Below, one piece after another: positions 25,181 through 32,772 of a stretch of 34,394 nucleotides of DNA. The translations under genes and the position numbers were made by a program. Source of the stretch: an uncultured Clostridia bacterium. GTDB taxonomy: Bacteria > Bacillota > Clostridia > UBA1381. The stretch is from the NCBI GenBank assembly GCA_944392335.1, contig CALXWJ010000040.1, forward strand, positions 1 through 34,394, in the 5' to 3' direction. Under the pieces are notes generated by a model. It was not told the origin of the DNA. It was given only the letters and a program-made list of their open reading frames with translations, and ran no database searches. Within the stretch, counting starts at the first letter, position 1; the number at the start of each line of letters is the position of its first letter.

Positions 25181-25960
25181 ATGTATACGGATATTTTGTC
25201 AAATTTGATTATAACAAAAATACATTCAGTGTCTACAATGTATACAGAAAAAAGAACTAATGTAAAAAGAACAAACAGACCTTTGTGGGCGCTTGTAATA
25301 AAATATGAGGGCGAAACGATATATGAGTCAAACGGAAAAAAGTATATTTCCGATATTAACAATATCAATATCCTGCCGAAAGGAATCAATTATGATTGGA
25401 TATGTACCGAATCGGGTCATTTTTCGATTGTGGAATTTGAATGTGAAGCTTCGTATTCTGAAATCTTTTCATTTAATGTTAAAAACGGAGAAACATATCT
25501 TAAAATCTTAAAGAGAATTGAACTTGAGAGGGCTTTAAAAAAACCGGCAAATAGGCTTAATGAATTAAGAGATCTATACGGTTTGATATCATCGCTTTTA
25601 AAAACGATCGAACAAAAATATCTTCCGACAAGTAAATACCTCAAAGTACTTCCGGCAATTGAGTATATTGCCAAAAACTATAATAAAAATATCAGCAACG
25701 ACGAGTTAGCTTCCGTTACCGGTTTTTCTACCGTGTATTTCAGAAAACTGTTTAAAGAAGTTATGCAAACGTCACCGATTAATTATATTCAGTCGGTAAA
25801 AACAAAAAAGGCTAAAGAGATGCTGGGAAGTGATTATTCAAGTATTACCGACATTGCCTATTCGCTGGGTTACAATAATGTATACGAATTTTCAAGAAGC
25901 TTTAAAAAATACGTTGGTATATCGCCGACTCAATATGAAAAGCAATTGTCTCAGAAATAA
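25181..25960 (+). CDS. AraC-family transcriptional regulator (second copy)
   Basis: 259 residues. The first 150 form a beta-rich sensor domain that looks only distantly cupin-like (GETIYESNGKKYISDINNIN is the clearest part). The C-terminus holds both helix-turn-helix motifs: NISNDELASVTGFSTVYFRK and ITDIAYSLGYNNVYEFSRSF, ending KYVGISPTQYE. I prefer ATG 25181, with GGTGAT just upstream, to the in-frame GTG 25172, which has no ribosome site. It diverges from the five-gene oxidoreductase cluster, so it most likely regulates it, perhaps through the repeated TTTGGCA site in the shared gap. It is not a close copy of the regulator at 3305-4114. Confidence 0.9.
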   Translation: MYTDILSNLIITKIHSVSTMYTEKRTNVKRTNRPLWALVIKYEGETIYESNGKKYISDINNINILPKGINYDWICTESGHFSIVEFECEASYSEIFSFNVKNGETYLKILKRIELERALKKPANRLNELRDLYGLISSLLKTIEQKYLPTSKYLKVLPAIEYIAKNYNKNISNDELASVTGFSTVYFRKLFKEVMQTSPINYIQSVKTKKAKEMLGSDYSSITDIAYSLGYNNVYEFSRSFKKYVGISPTQYEKQLSQK

Positions 25961-26082
25961 ATGGTTTTTAAAATTGTCCGAAAAAAAATGAAACCGAACG
26001 GCACGACGTGAAAAACAAACTGATAAATTTGAAAAATAAACAACAGACTTTGACAGACTGCAAATAAACCTTAAGCAGTCTT

Positions 26083-26166
26083 GGCAGATTGATGAAAAAG
26101 GAAATCCCGCAGGAATATCTCTGATCCTGCGGAATACGTTTCCTTATTAATCTTTGTCAATCTGCC
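26083..26166 (+). terminator. Long nested hairpin after the AraC gene, probable terminator
   Basis: Three nested perfect stems: GGCAGATTGA/TCAATCTGCC (26083-26092, 26157-26166), AAGGAAA/TTTCCTT (26098-26104, 26139-26145) and CCGCAGGA/TCCTGCGG (26107-26114, 26125-26132). TTTTT follows at 26172-26176. The structure is longer than a usual terminator; just upstream lies another small stem GACTGC/GCAGTC (26056-26079 approximately). Confidence 0.65.
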
Positions 26167-26278
26167 TGATTGTTTTTATAAGTCATAGTATTGAATTTGA
26201 AAAGTCTTAAAATATATGGTCAAGAAAAATAACATTTGTTATTATCAGATATTTTATTATAAATCAAATTTGTTTTGT

Positions 26279-26424
26279 ACAACTACGGACAAGATGTCCT
26301 ATGCATCCATAAGAGGCAGATTCCATGTCTGCAGTAAGCGTGAGAGCATAATACGCTGCCGGTTACAGCTCCGCTATGCAGTGTTCTTGCCCTTGTCAGA
26401 TAATGGGATAAGCCCTTATTTAAT
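26279..26424 (+). repeat. Dispersed intergenic repeat, copy C (complete)
   Basis: About 145 bases, same orientation as copies A, B and D. Four small hairpins can be drawn: GGACA-AGA-TGTCC (26287-26299), GCAGA-N7-TCTGC (26316-26332), CTGC-N18-GCAG (26356-26381) and GGG-N5-CCC (26405-26415). The element ends just before the spoIIQ stop codon and, with the long hairpin before it, fills most of the gap after the AraC gene. Confidence 0.75.
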
Positions 26425-26429
26425 ATATA

Positions 26430-27185
26430 TTATTCTTCAATCAACAGTTCTGTGGGGTCAAGGTATTTTCCATTACACATAAGTTCAAAATGAAGATGAG
26501 GCCCGGAAGTGAAATCACCTACAGATTCTGATCCGGCTTTTCCTATAAGCGTTCCCTCAGAGACACTGTCTCCGACGGCTACCTCAATTTGATCGGATAG
26601 GTTTGCATAGACTGTAACATATCCGTTTTGATGGTCTATTTGTACATTTTTTCCCAGTTCATTATCAAAGATATCTGTAACAACACCTGCCGCCGCGGAA
26701 TAAATGGCAGAATCTGCATCGCAGGAGATATCAATTCCGTTGTGTGTCCTCCAATCTGACAAGGTTTCGTTATAAATCAGATCTTCGCCGGAAAAACTAT
26801 ATAAAACGGATCCCTCAACCGGCATTTTAAGTTTGAATTCTTCAACCTCCACGGTTTTTGAAACAGCGGTTTCGGTTGTATCTGATTCGCTGACAGTATC
26901 TTCTTCGGTAATTTCAACAACAGTCTCATCTGCAGGCTCATCGGAAACATTATCATTTACGGTAACTGTATCCGTATCGGTTTGGAAATCAGTATCGTAA
27001 TCCAAGGATATTTCCGATTGTTTTTCTGTTATATCACTGTCAGCAATATCTAATATCGAGTCGTTTTCATTATCAATGTTTTGGTTGTTTCCCGCATAGC
27101 CGATTGCCGCAATTATAAGTGCGCAGCAGCATAGGGCTATGTATAACCCACCCTTTGTAAGTTTAAACGGTCTTTTATTTTTCAA
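26430..27185 (-). CDS. spoIIQ: Stage II sporulation protein Q (M23/LytM-domain)
   Basis: SpoIIQ is made in the forespore and pairs with SpoIIIAH across the intermembrane space to drive engulfment and keep the forespore active. The 251 residues have a short cytoplasmic tail, one membrane segment (13-31), an acidic low-complexity spacer (35-112) and a LytM domain. NETLSDWRTHNGIDI is typical of SpoIIQ. Zinc ligands His 148, Asp 152 and His 232 are kept, with His 230 in GPHLHFEL; but the catalytic His of VYxHLS is Asn 195 (VYANLS), so hydrolysis is doubtful. The start is TTG 27185, 9 bases after AAAGGA. A sigma-F-like promoter lies just upstream. No spoIID or spoIIIA genes are in view. Confidence 0.9.
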   Translation of the reverse strand: MKNKRPFKLTKGGLYIALCCCALIIAAIGYAGNNQNIDNENDSILDIADSDITEKQSEISLDYDTDFQTDTDTVTVNDNVSDEPADETVVEITEEDTVSESDTTETAVSKTVEVEEFKLKMPVEGSVLYSFSGEDLIYNETLSDWRTHNGIDISCDADSAIYSAAAGVVTDIFDNELGKNVQIDHQNGYVTVYANLSDQIEVAVGDSVSEGTLIGKAGSESVGDFTSGPHLHFELMCNGKYLDPTELLIEE

Positions 27186-27233
27186 TTAAATCAGTCCTTT
27201 CGAATAACAGTAATTTTATTATTTGTCTGTTTT

Positions 27234-27262
27234 TAGTATTGCCTGAAAAAAATGAAATATAC
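27234..27262 (-). promoter_or_regulatory. spoIIQ: Sigma-F-type promoter of spoIIQ
   Basis: On the minus strand: -35 GTATA (27258-27262), 14-base spacer, -10 GGCAATACTA (27234-27243). The -10 agrees at every fixed position with GGNNANAHTR as I recall the sigma-F consensus, and the -35 with GYATA. It lies about 50 bases before the TTG start. Confidence 0.7.
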
Positions 27263-27331
27263 ATTCAATGTAAAAAATTACAAAATAATTAAGCGCTAGC
27301 CAATAAAAAATATATATGTATAATATAGAAT

Positions 27332-27396
27332 AAAGCGTTAAAATCTTTTTTTTGCAAAAGGATATAATAAATATATAAAGATGATTTAAACGCTTT
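27332..27396. repeat. Inverted repeat in the spoIIQ-ykgJ-like gap
   Basis: AAAGCGTTAAAATC (27332-27345) and GATTTAAACGCTTT (27383-27396) match as an inverted repeat at 13 of 14 positions, 37 bases apart. It lies between two divergent promoters, so a terminator is unlikely; it may be a double operator or a bent site. The rest of this 459-base gap shows the two promoters and nothing else I can name. Confidence 0.4.
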
Positions 27397-27561
27397 TTCC
27401 GATGTTTTTTATTGTTACGTTATATGTGTCAACTAAGTGCGGCAGCATGTTTTTTTTAACTGTTCCTTGATTTTCCAAATATGACGGAATTGTTTAGTTT
27501 TTTTATAGAAATTTAACAAATTTTTATTTTGTGTTACAACAGAAAAAATGCGATTTATCTA

Positions 27562-27590
27562 TTGTTTTTAATGGTTTCTTGTGATACAAT
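27562..27590 (+). promoter_or_regulatory. Promoter of the YkgJ-type gene
   Basis: -35 TTGTTT (27562-27567), 17-base spacer, extended -10 TGATACAAT with TACAAT at 27585-27590. Confidence 0.65.
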
Positions 27591-27644
27591 ATAACTATAT
27601 GAAAGATAAGTATGAATTTGTTTATATAAAGGAGTAATAGCTTT

Positions 27645-28160
27645 ATGAATTCTGCATATATATATTTGCAGTTATATCGTCTTTTTGATGACGTTACCCC
27701 CATTAAAGCCGATTGCGGCCGGCTTTGTTCAAAGGCTTGCTGCAAAGGTGAGGACAGCGGAATGTATTTGTTTCCGGGGGAGCAAAATGTTTATAAACTG
27801 CTTAACCCCTCATGGTCAAAAATTGATTATACCGATCTGGAATATAATTATAACGGAAAAAAGGTCAGGGTCCCCATTCTTTTTTGCAATGGAAATTGCG
27901 ATCGGTATCAACGGCCGCTGGCATGCAGGATTTTTCCGCTGACTCCGTATCTTAATACGGACGGCAGTGTGGATATAATAATCGATCCGAGGTCAAAATC
28001 GATTTGTCCGCTTGCAAAGGGACTATATATCGACGAGTATTCGTCAAATTTTGTAAAGAATATTCGTAAATGCTTTAATATTTTGACCAAAAATAAAGAA
28101 GTTTATACATTTTTGGATACATATTCAAGACAGCTTGATGAATATAGGAAATTTTTATGA
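27645..28160 (+). CDS. YkgJ-family cysteine-cluster protein (putative zinc/iron chelating)
   Basis: 171 residues with the CxxxCxxxCC cluster at Cys 24, 28, 32 and 33 (CGRLCSKACCKG), then CNGNCDRYQRPLACRIFP with Cys 81, 85 and 94. This is the YkgJ/UPF0153 pattern (PF03692), thought to bind a metal ion or an iron-sulfur centre; the biochemical role is unknown. No membrane segment is present. ATG 27645 follows AAGGAG. The VanW gene starts 26 bases after its stop, so they probably share a transcript from the promoter at 27562-27590. Confidence 0.85.
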   Translation: MNSAYIYLQLYRLFDDVTPIKADCGRLCSKACCKGEDSGMYLFPGEQNVYKLLNPSWSKIDYTDLEYNYNGKKVRVPILFCNGNCDRYQRPLACRIFPLTPYLNTDGSVDIIIDPRSKSICPLAKGLYIDEYSSNFVKNIRKCFNILTKNKEVYTFLDTYSRQLDEYRKFL

Positions 28161-28186
28161 TTGGAATAAAGGTGGTTTTAATATAA

Positions 28187-30034
28187 ATGAGTACGACAAT
28201 AAATGAAAAGGGAAAAAATATTTCTCAAGAAGTTAAAGAGGATGAGTATACCTATTCTCCTCGAAGGAGAAATGCAGTCCATTCAAAATTGAACAAAAAT
28301 ACCGAAAAGCGGGAAAATAAAAAAGCTATAAATAAAAAAGCAATTATAATTCCCGTTGCCGTTATCGCGGTTTTGTTTTTAGCGTTTACCGGCTATTCTT
28401 TTACATTGCCAAAAAATAAGGCTGCAGACAACGTATATGTCGCCGGAGTGGATGTCGGCGGGATGAATACCGAAGAGCTTAAAGCCGCTATATCGGATAT
28501 TATAAAATCCGATGATATTTTTGTCGTGACTTCGGGAGGGAAAAAAGCGCAGATCGCGGCAAACGACATTGGATTGGAAATAAATCTGGAGGAAACGGTT
28601 AATAATGCAATGAGTGTCGGAAAAAAATCAAATCCGTTCAAAAATTCATTTGACAGCATAAAACTGTTTTTTGCGAAGGAAGATATACCGTTGGTGCTGA
28701 TATATGACGATGAGGCTTTGGGTCAGATGCTGTTTAATTTTGGCGCGGAGATAAACGGAGTTTCCACCGATCCTGAATATATATTCGGCGATAACACCAT
28801 TACGATCAAACCCGGAATCCCCGGTCAGGATCAAGATACGTCAGTCGCAAAGGAAGAATTTACCAATGCGGTATCATTCGGGCAAAAAGAAGATATATCT
28901 GTAACGCTTGACTATGCCCAGCCAAAAAAGCTTGAAGTTGATGCAGTATATAACGAATTGGTAAAGGATCCGCAGGACGCTTACTATGAAAAAACGGAAG
29001 ACGGCAAAATAATTGTAAAAGAACATTCAGTGGGAGTTAAGCTTGAAAAAGCAAAATTGGAAACGGCGATAAATGAAGTAAATGAGGGAAGAGAAGCAAC
29101 CTTTGATGCAGAGATAATACAGCCGTCAAAGACAAAGGAAGATCTTGAAGCAAATCTGTTTGCCACTACCTTGGGCACATATACGACCGACTTTTCGAAT
29201 TCGTCTGCGAACAGGGCGTATAATGTAGGCCGTGCATCCGATTCTCTTGACGGAGTAATATTGATGCCGGGCGACACATTCTCATTTAATCAGACTATAG
29301 GAAATCCATCTTTAAAAAATGGTTATAAAGTGGCTCCGGTATTTGAAAACGGCAAGACTTCAGAAGGTGTGGGAGGAGGAGTTTGCCAAGTCAGTTCAAC
29401 ACTTTACAGCGCCGTTTTGTATGCTGATCTTGATGTTACCGAAAGGTATAATCATTCTCTGACCGTGGCATATGTACCGAGAGGACAGGATGCAACAGTA
29501 GCATACGGTTCACTTGATTTTAAATTTAGAAACAGTACAGATTATCCAATCAAGATATCCTCAAAGGTAAGCGGACGAAAAATCACGGTTTCGATTATAG
29601 GAGGAAAATATTCGGATAACAGAAAGGTTGAACTGTCGCATGAGCTTGTGTCTACAATCGCTCCTACCGAAAATCAGACAGAGGACAGTTCCTTGCCTGC
29701 CGGAACAAGAAAGGTCGTTTCTACAGGTAAAAACGGATATATTGTCGACACCTATAAGACAGTATATAAAAACGGGGAAAAAGAAAGTACCAAAAAGATT
29801 ACAAGAAGCACTTATAAAATGACACCCGCAGAAGTATTGATAGGCACCGGACAAAGTGAAACATCTGTTCCTTCGGCATCATCGGATAATAATATAACAG
29901 ATGTGGGATCAATAATTGATATACCGCAAAATGACGATTCACAGACTAATGAAACCGTTGAATTACCGGGACAGAGTGAAGAACCGCAAAATACGGACAG
30001 TTCTGAAAATACTACCAATGGCACTGAAAATTAG
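28187..30034 (+). CDS. VanW family protein with peptidoglycan-binding and G5 domains
   Basis: 615 residues: a cytoplasmic N-terminus rich in Lys and Arg, one membrane segment (about 51-70), a PG_binding_4-type region (about 80-310; DVYVAGVDVGGMNTEEL-like start reads NVYVAGVDVGGMN), the VanW domain (about 330-465: GDTFSFNQTIG, GVGGGVCQVSSTLY, YNHSLTVAYVPRGQD), a G5 module (about 485-550) and a Ser/Thr/Gln-rich tail. It should sit outside the membrane, bound to the wall. VanW was first named in vancomycin-resistance clusters but no van genes are near; here it is a general envelope protein beside murA. It has GGTGG before ATG 28187, and a good terminator follows. Confidence 0.9.
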   Translation: MSTTINEKGKNISQEVKEDEYTYSPRRRNAVHSKLNKNTEKRENKKAINKKAIIIPVAVIAVLFLAFTGYSFTLPKNKAADNVYVAGVDVGGMNTEELKAAISDIIKSDDIFVVTSGGKKAQIAANDIGLEINLEETVNNAMSVGKKSNPFKNSFDSIKLFFAKEDIPLVLIYDDEALGQMLFNFGAEINGVSTDPEYIFGDNTITIKPGIPGQDQDTSVAKEEFTNAVSFGQKEDISVTLDYAQPKKLEVDAVYNELVKDPQDAYYEKTEDGKIIVKEHSVGVKLEKAKLETAINEVNEGREATFDAEIIQPSKTKEDLEANLFATTLGTYTTDFSNSSANRAYNVGRASDSLDGVILMPGDTFSFNQTIGNPSLKNGYKVAPVFENGKTSEGVGGGVCQVSSTLYSAVLYADLDVTERYNHSLTVAYVPRGQDATVAYGSLDFKFRNSTDYPIKISSKVSGRKITVSIIGGKYSDNRKVELSHELVSTIAPTENQTEDSSLPAGTRKVVSTGKNGYIVDTYKTVYKNGEKESTKKITRSTYKMTPAEVLIGTGQSETSVPSASSDNNITDVGSIIDIPQNDDSQTNETVELPGQSEEPQNTDSSENTTNGTEN

Positions 30035-30048
30035 GATATTACCATTAT

Positions 30049-30082
30049 GCAAAAAAGCTGCATTTTAATGTAGCTTTTTTGC
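30049..30082 (+). terminator. Terminator after the VanW gene
   Basis: 16-bp stem, GCAAAAAAGCTGCATT (30049-30064) with AATGTAGCTTTTTTGC (30067-30082), one G-U pair, T run within the stem. Confidence 0.85.
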
Positions 30083-30084
30083 AA

Positions 30085-30229
30085 TATAACTGCGGATAAG
30101 ATGTCCCCTGCCAATCACAGAAGGTTCCATATCTGTAATAAGTGTGATAGTAGGATTTTCCGCTGGTTACGGTGCTGTTATGCGGTTTCCTGCCCTTGCT
30201 GGCTAACGGGACAACCCCTTATTGTATTA
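30085..30229 (+). repeat. Dispersed intergenic repeat, copy D (complete)
   Basis: 145 bases aligning along the whole length with copy C. Equivalent hairpins: GGATA-AGA-TGTCC (30094-30106), ACAGA-N10-TCTGT (30117-30136), CCGC-N18-GCGG (30160-30185) and GGG-N5-CCC (30209-30219 approximately). It begins 2 bases after the VanW terminator. The rest of the 495-base gap to murA holds the murA promoter and leader. Confidence 0.75.
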
Positions 30230-30308
30230 GCTTGCTGTCACTGATTTCGGAGTCAGCATTTCATGGATCCGATAAAGATTAAATTTATATTAATTTATTA
30301 AAATAATA

Positions 30309-30337
30309 TTGATTTTAATATTGATGTTTGGTATAAT
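30309..30337 (+). promoter_or_regulatory. murA: Promoter of murA
   Basis: -35 TTGATT (30309-30314), 17-base spacer, extended -10 TGGTATAAT with TATAAT at 30332-30337. It leaves a leader of about 185 bases that holds a small TGCCG/CGGCA hairpin (30475-30490) shortly before the ribosome site. Confidence 0.7.
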
Positions 30338-30529
30338 AAAATATCTAAAGGAACGCTTTTTGCATATTTTCATATTATATAATAGTTTGATGTGAAAAAT
30401 ATGAGACATATGCCGCGGATGCTGTTTTTGCAGTATTGCATAAATATGTTTGTGTATTTTTCGTATTAATGTTTTGCCGCATTACCGGCAGAAACATAAC
30501 TAATATGAATATGGAAAGGAGTGTTCTTT

Positions 30530-31786
30530 GTGAGCAGCTTTGTTGTTAAAGGCGGTAACAGGCTTGAAGGAGAAATAGACGTACAGGGAGCAAAAAATGA
30601 TGTACTGCCGATTCTTGCCGCAACAATATTAAACGGCGGGAAAAATGTTATTCACAATTGTCCGGATCTTCGCGATGTCAATATCACAATAGAAGTATTG
30701 AAAAATCTTGGATGCTCCGTAACCAAACAGGGAAGGATACTTTTTGTTGATTCATCGGATATAAACGGATATACAATTCCCGATACACTTATGCGTCAAA
30801 TGAGATCTTCCATTATTTTTCTGGGTGCAATAATTTCAAAATTCAAAAAAGCTGTCGTTTCAATGCCGGGAGGATGCGAAATAGGAAACAGGCCGATAGA
30901 TCTGCATTTGAAAGCGTTAAAGCAGTTAGGAGTAAAAATATCGGAGTCACATGGATACATAAACTGTGAAGTTGATAAGCTTGAGGGTGGAAATATACAT
31001 CTTGATTTCCCCAGTGTAGGAGCAACGGAAAATATTATGCTTGCAGCATGTATGGCAGAAGGAATAACAACTGTTACAAATGCTGCACGTGAACCGGAAA
31101 TTGTTGATCTTGAGTGCTTTTTAAACAGAATGGGCGCAAAAATTTCAGGCAGCGGAAGCGATGTTATAAAAATTGAGGGTGTTAAAAGATTATATGGGGT
31201 TGAGCACACAATAATACCGGATCGTATAGCAGCGGCTACATATTTATCATGTGCGGCAATTACCGGCGGACAATTGATTTTAAGACACGTAAATTCCGGT
31301 CATATGGACGCGATGACGGCAGTGTTAAAAGAAATGGGATGTAAAATTTATGATGAAAGAAATAGGATCATAATATCTTCTCCCAAGGGTAAATTAAAAA
31401 ATGTCAAACGTATCGTAACAATGCCGTATCCGGGATTCCCAACCGATATTCAATCACCTTTTATGTCCCTTTCATCAATTTCCGACGGAACAAGCGTCTT
31501 TGTTGAAAATATATTTGAAAACAGATTTCAGCATGTCGAAGAATTGGTAAGAATGGGTGCGGATATAAAGGTTGACGGGAGAATTGCGGTCGTTCAGGGA
31601 GTAAATAAGTTAAGCAGTGCAAGAGTAGTGGCAAAAGATCTGAGAGGGGGAGCGGCTTTAATTGTTGCTGCATTGTCTGCAGAGGGCGTTACGACGGTTG
31701 AAAACGCCAAATATATCGACAGAGGATACGAGTGCATTGAAAGGTATTTGTCAATGTGCGGAGTAAATATTAAAAGAGAGGAGTAA
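30530..31786 (+). CDS. murA: UDP-N-acetylglucosamine 1-carboxyvinyltransferase
   Basis: MurA transfers enolpyruvate to UDP-GlcNAc, the first committed step of peptidoglycan synthesis in the cytoplasm. 418 residues, full length. Lys 22 and Asn 23 (VQGAKNDVLPIL) and the catalytic loop Cys 116 (PGGCEIGNRPIDLHL) are all present, so it should be fosfomycin-sensitive by this criterion. GTG 30530 is chosen because AAAGGAG ends 8 bases upstream; an upstream GTG at 30521 overlaps that site. It has its own promoter. FtsQ begins 5 bases after its stop. Bacillota often have two murA genes; which one this is cannot be told, though the spoIIQ neighbour recalls the murAA-spoIID-spoIIQ order of Bacillus. Confidence 0.96.
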   Translation: MSSFVVKGGNRLEGEIDVQGAKNDVLPILAATILNGGKNVIHNCPDLRDVNITIEVLKNLGCSVTKQGRILFVDSSDINGYTIPDTLMRQMRSSIIFLGAIISKFKKAVVSMPGGCEIGNRPIDLHLKALKQLGVKISESHGYINCEVDKLEGGNIHLDFPSVGATENIMLAACMAEGITTVTNAAREPEIVDLECFLNRMGAKISGSGSDVIKIEGVKRLYGVEHTIIPDRIAAATYLSCAAITGGQLILRHVNSGHMDAMTAVLKEMGCKIYDERNRIIISSPKGKLKNVKRIVTMPYPGFPTDIQSPFMSLSSISDGTSVFVENIFENRFQHVEELVRMGADIKVDGRIAVVQGVNKLSSARVVAKDLRGGAALIVAALSAEGVTTVENAKYIDRGYECIERYLSMCGVNIKREE

Positions 31787-31791
31787 GTATT

Positions 31792-32586
31792 ATGGACAAA
31801 GGATTAAATTTAAACGGTACAAACGATATTCATGAACGCCATTTGCAGCGGCAGCTGCATCGCAAACGTGTTATGAAAAGAAGAAGAATTATTTTTTATT
31901 CCGTAATAATTATTATTGTTTTGTCAATTATACTTTTCTTCACCCCTCTTTTTAATATAAAAGAGATAGATATAACAGGAAATTCAAGAATTGAAACACC
32001 TCAGATCAAGCAAGCCATCGGGAGTGTGGAGGAAGAAAATTTATTTCGTTTAAATACAAAAAAAATTGCTGCCAACATTGAGGCATTGCCATATGTAAAC
32101 AGCGTTAAAATAGAAAAAAAGATTTTTCCGGTAGGATTGAAAGTAGAAATACAGGAATGTGAACCTATTGCCTACATACCGTATGGCGAACAATTTGTTA
32201 TTCTTGATAAAAATTTAAAGGTTCTAGAAATAAGTGATGCCGCGTTTGAAAACCTTTTCAATATTACGGGTATTTCCTTGACTTCGGTGGTGGAAGGGAC
32301 TGTTATAACATCGGATGATCCGGAAAAACTTGAGGAGATTATCCAATGTGTTAATTATATTTCGGATCAGGGCATAGCACAGAGTATCGGAAATATTGAT
32401 TTTACGGATATGTCAAATATAACGTTCAATTATGAAAACAGACTTGATGTTATATGCGGAAGTACGCTTGATTTTTCAAAAAAGCTAAGTATGTTTAAAA
32501 AAGCATTAACTTCGACGAAATTAACCGAAAATTCTAGAGGGACAATAGATCTTTCAGTATCAGGAAAGGCTATTTATACACCATAA
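31792..32586 (+). CDS. ftsQ: Cell division protein FtsQ/DivIB
   Basis: 264 residues of a bitopic membrane protein: basic cytoplasmic tail (1-32), one membrane segment (about 33-51), a POTRA domain (about 55-125: FNIKEIDITGNSRIETPQIK given in part as IDITGNSRIE, then LPYVNSVKIEKKIFPVGLKV) and a beta domain to the C-terminus. It joins FtsL/DivIC and FtsB at the divisome and links it to wall synthesis. ATG 31792 has GAGGAG upstream, 5 bases after the murA stop, so they are co-transcribed. The low identity typical of this family makes the name rest on the POTRA and its place before ftsZ. Confidence 0.9.
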   Translation: MDKGLNLNGTNDIHERHLQRQLHRKRVMKRRRIIFYSVIIIIVLSIILFFTPLFNIKEIDITGNSRIETPQIKQAIGSVEEENLFRLNTKKIAANIEALPYVNSVKIEKKIFPVGLKVEIQECEPIAYIPYGEQFVILDKNLKVLEISDAAFENLFNITGISLTSVVEGTVITSDDPEKLEEIIQCVNYISDQGIAQSIGNIDFTDMSNITFNYENRLDVICGSTLDFSKKLSMFKKALTSTKLTENSRGTIDLSVSGKAIYTP

Positions 32587-32659
32587 AAGTGAAAATATGT
32601 TTTTATTTGTGAATATAAAGTAAATTTTGAGAAAATTTAAAAAAAATTTAAAAATACTA

Positions 32660-32688
32660 TTGAATTAATTGAAAAAATATAGTACAAT
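32660..32688 (+). promoter_or_regulatory. ftsZ: Promoter of ftsZ
   Basis: -35 TTGAAT (32660-32665), 17-base spacer, -10 TACAAT (32683-32688). The leader of about 75 bases can fold TCAGGCA (32701-32707) with TGTCTGA (32733-32739 approximately). Confidence 0.65.
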
Positions 32689-32772
32689 GTAATATATATG
32701 TCAGGCATCGGAGGGATATTAATCTAATACGTCTGTCTGATACGGATGATTGTAAGGAGGAGTAGTATACTT

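Noticed and set aside
28187..30034. VanW gene as a sign of vancomycin resistance
   Set aside because: VanW/G5 proteins are common in clostridia, and no vanA-type ligase, vanH, vanX or VanRS pair is present here.
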